DNA of 47,783 nt from Nephromyces sp. MM_2019 (lineage: Eukaryota; Apicomplexa; Aconoidasida; Nephromycida). A program made the position numbers and the translations under genes. The notes beneath the pieces were generated by a model, which searched no databases, was not told the DNA's origin, and saw nothing but the letters and a program-made list of their open reading frames with translations. Positions 44,373 to 47,783 of the stretch are shown one piece after another. Numbering within the stretch: the first letter of the stretch is position 1; each line of letters begins with the position of its first letter. The stretch spans positions 1 through 47,783 of the forward strand of contig JADHZB010000092.1 of NCBI GenBank assembly GCA_015657535.1. The letters run 5' to 3'.

Positions 44373-46225
44373 AATTTTCAGATTTTTTTTATAACTTTAA
44401 AGCCTGGGAAAGTAATGCATAAGCCGAGAAGAAGTGGAAGAAACTCTATCCCATATATAAATATTGCCCTATTAGAAAGCTAAGGTATGTTGGCGCTGGA
44501 TCTGCTTGTGTGCGTGTGTGCGCGTATACTTCTTGTATGTGTGACTCTGTGTGTGCATGTGCTTCTTTGCTTACTTATATATGTGTCTATGTATGCGTGA
44601 AATTTTCATTGCTTAATCTACTTTGCTCGATATTCTGAGTGAGATGAGGAAAATGCTTCACTCTTAGTCCTTTTGCCGAGAAACAACGTTTCTGTGAATT
44701 TTTGCTTTTTTGATATGCATGCCTTGAATTGCATATTTTTGTGCACGTTGAAGCGTGTGTGTCTTTATGTTTGTTCTTTAAAGTATGCCTACATATATAT
44801 GTGTGTGCGTGTATTTTTATAAGCATGTACGCCTACTTGTGTATGTGAGTAATTTTTTTTTTGTGAGTTTTTGCCTTTTCAAGCTTTCCTAAGGATTCAT
44901 CCTCACCACGTTTGTCTGTGTTTTCCTGCTTTCTTTGTATGTTGCATGCCTATACGGGTGCGTGGTGTGTGTGTGTATCTATTTCGTTGCTTGGCATGGC
45001 TTAAAGACGCTTATCGCAGATTTTCCCAAATTGTTTCCCACATTTTCATACTTTTATCTGGTGTACGTACACCCACTTTTTCCTGTGAACTCTTCAGAAA
45101 AAAGTCAGTAGGACTGTCCTGATAGGCCATCCTGAGGTGATTGAAGAAGGCGCTTATAGCAGTCAAAGGTTGATGTTTTTTACGCAGAGTTACTGCCCTT
45201 GACTTATAGCTTAATTGTTAGAAACGTCTATATCTTCGGGGTACGCATTCATTGCTATTTACTGTTATTTATCATATTTTAAAGGATTTGTGGGATTCGA
45301 AGGGTTTTCGTTTGTATAGAGTTTCAAAGAGCTCAGAAAAATGGAAAATTTGACTGTGACAGAAAAGGCCCACACACACACGCAGATGCACACACATATG
45401 GGTATGCAAATGCGCACACACGCAAATTAGCACGCACAAGTGCGCCTGCACTCACGCGCACACAAATGCATAAAAACGCCCAATCATTGCCCGTACAAAT
45501 GTGCAAACAAATTCACGCACGAATGCCCACACAACTGCGCACATAATCGCGCACACACGTATACAGAGAGCACCTTGAAAATTCAAAAGGATAAGGCTGA
45601 AAAATGCTGTGTTTTCATGTACTAGCTGGCTGATTTGCGTTAGTGCTGCCACGCTTTTTTTTTTGAAGATTGGCGCTGCATTCATACCTTGTCTGCGTGC
45701 TCTGTGTGTGTGCCAGTGTATGTACATCTGGATTATCCCGGCATCGTCGAAAGTGTAGCCATTGGTATGCGTGCAGAGATCGCCTTCTATGTAGAGCTCG
45801 CCCTGTATATACACCCAACCTCCATATTATTAAGCTTCTTCAAGTTATTCAATATTTTTTAGTTTTTATTGCTTTTGCTCATGGGGAGATGACTTGGATC
45901 TAGTCTGTAAAATTTGATAGAGTTATCCTCGCAATAGCGGAAATTTTTTTCCCTCTTCTTGTTTTTTTGTCTAAACAACATGGTTGTTTGAGGTTTTTTT
46001 TTTTGCTTTTTTTCAAAGTTTTGAAGGCTTTGAAGATGTTTAGCAGTTTTTTTCAGGCTTTCTGTGGTTTTCTGAAGGTATTATTCATCTTTTTAGATGT
46101 GTTGTGGTGTTTACTTTATGGTTTGTAATGTTTCTTGATGTTTTTTGCACAGTTGTTTCTGTGTCAGTTTTATGTTGGAGATTTTTCTCTACGCCGTTTT
46201 CTCTCTTTGTTGGGTGTACGTACAC
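44373..46225. other. Uncertain exons on both strands
   Basis: The 3' flank of b561. TG-rich runs at 44500-44800 suggest plus-strand introns; CA-rich runs at 45370-45560 suggest minus-strand introns. At 45720-45880 the plus strand reads HLDYPGIVESVAIGMRAEIA then FYVELAL (looks coding), while the minus strand is open as well. A minus-strand stretch near 45600-45660 reads SVAALTQISQLVHENTAFF. The palindrome GTGTACGTACAC occurs at 45061 and 46214. No gene model could be closed. Confidence 0.35.
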
Positions 46226-46952
46226 TGGCGTTGCTCCCGCTATGGCAGTTTCTTCAGTCGCTTCAAGAGCGTATTCATTTTGCCGCTTGTAGTAGCGTTA
46301 GTGTGTGTACAGCCGCGATAACTCCTGGGTTCAAGTGATGGGGTGTGGGTAAGAAAAAAAAGCTCGGCGTTTTACTTTACGCAGCTTCAAGCTTGTGGGT
46401 TGCATAGCGTGTAGGTACACTAGCAGGTTAGAGCTACAGTATTATTGCTACTCTATAGTTCGTGTGTGTGGGTGTGACTGTGGGTGTGTGCGTATGCATG
46501 TGTGGATTTGCGACGCTGTATGTATATGTGCATGTGCTTACCAGTGTATATGGGTGACTCTGTGTTTGCTTGCCTGCAAAGCATAGCGAATGGTTTGCTT
46601 GTTCAGTTGAGATGAAGTCAATTTTTTCATTGTTAAAGCGTAAATCCTAACGGACTAGTAGCATATGCGTGTGTGTTTGCTTTGAGACATGATGTAGCAA
46701 GTAGGCTAGAATGTATGTACACCCTTCTTTAAGCCTTCACTTTGAGATTGTTTTTAGCTCCTTCATGCCGTGTGTTTGTAGTGTATATTTGTTGATGGGA
46801 CTCATTACTTTTTTAATGATGCAGGTGTGTGTGTTCTAAGCATTGTTGGGAGCTATATATATTAGATGCTATTCACCAAGCAGTGTACTTACCTGGTGTT
46901 TTTTTGATAATTTTAGTTTTTCTTTTGCTAGGCTGCTAAGTTGCTCCACGTT
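46226..46952 (-). CDS. Two short exons of a helical, possibly SNARE-like protein
   Basis: Exon 46893-46952, bordered by CACACAG and GTAAGT, encodes NVEQLSSLAKEKLKLSKKHQ. Exon 46226-46285, bordered by CTACAAG and GTGTAC, encodes RQNEYALEATEETAIAGATP. Both are 60 bases in phase 0, so the joined chain is a 40-residue amphipathic helix with E-T-x-x-x-G-A near its end, a pattern seen where Qb-SNAREs such as Vti1 read A-x-E-T-E-x-I-G-A. The match is short; other coiled-coil proteins fit equally. CA repeats at 47040-47420 would be the preceding intron. The rest of the gene was not found. Confidence 0.3.
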
Positions 46953-47039
46953 CTGTGTGTGTTGCGTTTGTGGTCCTCGACGATGCTTTTGTTTCGAAAA
47001 GCGTGAGCAACAACCAGGACGCACACAACACATATAGCA

Positions 47040-47420
47040 TACACAATACTTATTAATACTTGTCAAAGCATATTAATACACATAACACGTGCAGCACACA
47101 TAACACGCATAACTCACACTGCACATGCAACACACACAATGCGTATGCAATTTGGACTCGCGCAATACACAGAAAATACACAACACACAGATCACGCGCA
47201 AAAGATGCACACAACATATCACTTAAAATACATACGCAACACACACACAGCACATACATCGCGCACTGCAGATGCACACAACACACCACACACGCAACAA
47301 ATCATTCACATTACACTTGAATCACAAAAATGCACAATTTGCGATGAAGGCACACAAAACTTGCAGCACACAATCAAAAACAGGTACACACACCGACACA
47401 TGGCACACATGCGCCACGCA
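47040..47420. repeat. CA-rich degenerate simple repeat
   Basis: Many ACACACA-type runs with spacers such as GCATAACACGCATAACTCAC. In minus-strand sense it is a TG repeat, as in the introns of the GGT and BUD23 genes. Confidence 0.8.
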
Positions 47421-47783
47421 CACAAATGTATATGGTGTGCTCATAAAGCTCCTAATACAAGGGCTTTTGGCGGCATCACTTTATATTGCTTTTTCATATT
47501 ATCTTTGTGTGTAGATTTGATGTTTTCTGCTGTGTAAAATAGTAGGAAAATATGAAGATGTAGCTCACTTTATCTCAGGAGAGATGTGAAGTTGAGGGCT
47601 TTTTATAGTCTTATAATGGAAGTTCGTGGCCTAGATTGTGTGTGCGTGTGTGTGTGTGTGGGTTTTAGCTTTTTGGAAACTGTTCTAACAGCACGATTTA
47701 GTTGCTGCTTGCTCAATCCTGCGCGCGTTATAAGTTGTGAATGTGTGTGGTGGGTGGTGGGTGTGAGTGTGGCGGGAGGTGGG
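47421..47783. other. Right edge, no gene seen
   Basis: Sequence with TG-rich runs at 47636-47662 and 47740-47783. No supported exon. Confidence 0.4.

Noticed and set aside
1..47783. Bacterial or viral origin of the contig, CRISPR arrays, operons
   Set aside because: Pervasive spliceosomal introns and eukaryotic families (BUD23, b561, EF-hand, SET) exclude a bacterial contig; the direct repeats are simple minisatellites without regular unique spacers.

Overview
The window looks like nuclear DNA from a protist. Genes are split by many introns with GT..AG borders, coding density is low, and intergenic and intronic DNA is full of CA/TG and polypurine/polypyrimidine simple sequence. Gene content points to an alveolate, most likely an apicomplexan or close relative: there is a small light chain of the myosin/glideosome ELC type, a large SET-domain protein encoded in one exon, and a eukaryotic BUD23 methyltransferase. 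The species cannot be named from the sequence alone. There are no operons, CRISPR arrays, insertion sequences or convincing tRNA/rRNA genes.

Layout. 1-2.9 kb (minus): the first part of a gamma-glutamyltransferase gene, cut by the left edge. 2.9-4.8 kb: non-coding, with a 20-base minisatellite and two GTAC-centred palindromes. 4.8-10.76 kb (minus): a complete ten-exon BUD23 gene, the best resolved gene here; every exon junction keeps frame. 12.3-13.65 kb (plus): exons of an unrecognised gene. 16.86-20.72 kb (minus): a 1288-residue SET-domain protein without introns. 21-25.5 kb: hairpins, short repeats and two unrecognised exon groups. 25.68-29.34 kb (minus): a five-exon gene for a protein with a signal-like N-terminus. 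29.6-29.8 kb (plus): a small ORF carrying a stretch like the bacterial/plastid RNA polymerase beta subunit. 31.8-33.5 kb (minus): an unrecognised gene and the three-exon ELC-like gene. 33.5-40.9 kb: mostly repeats and orphan exon candidates. 40.98-44.37 kb (plus): a complete six-exon cytochrome b561 with all four haem histidines. 44.4-47.8 kb: simple repeats and uncertain exons on both strands.

The recognisable genes do not form a pathway: glutathione breakdown (GGT), 18S rRNA methylation (BUD23), chromatin (SET), motility or myosin (ELC-like) and transmembrane electron transfer (b561). The features that recur across the window are architectural: TG repeats on the sense strand of introns, very long polypyrimidine tracts before some 3' splice sites, and a recurrent palindrome GTGTAC[G/A]TACAC. 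All exon models were built by eye from splice motifs, phase and family resemblance; no alignment or transcript data were available.
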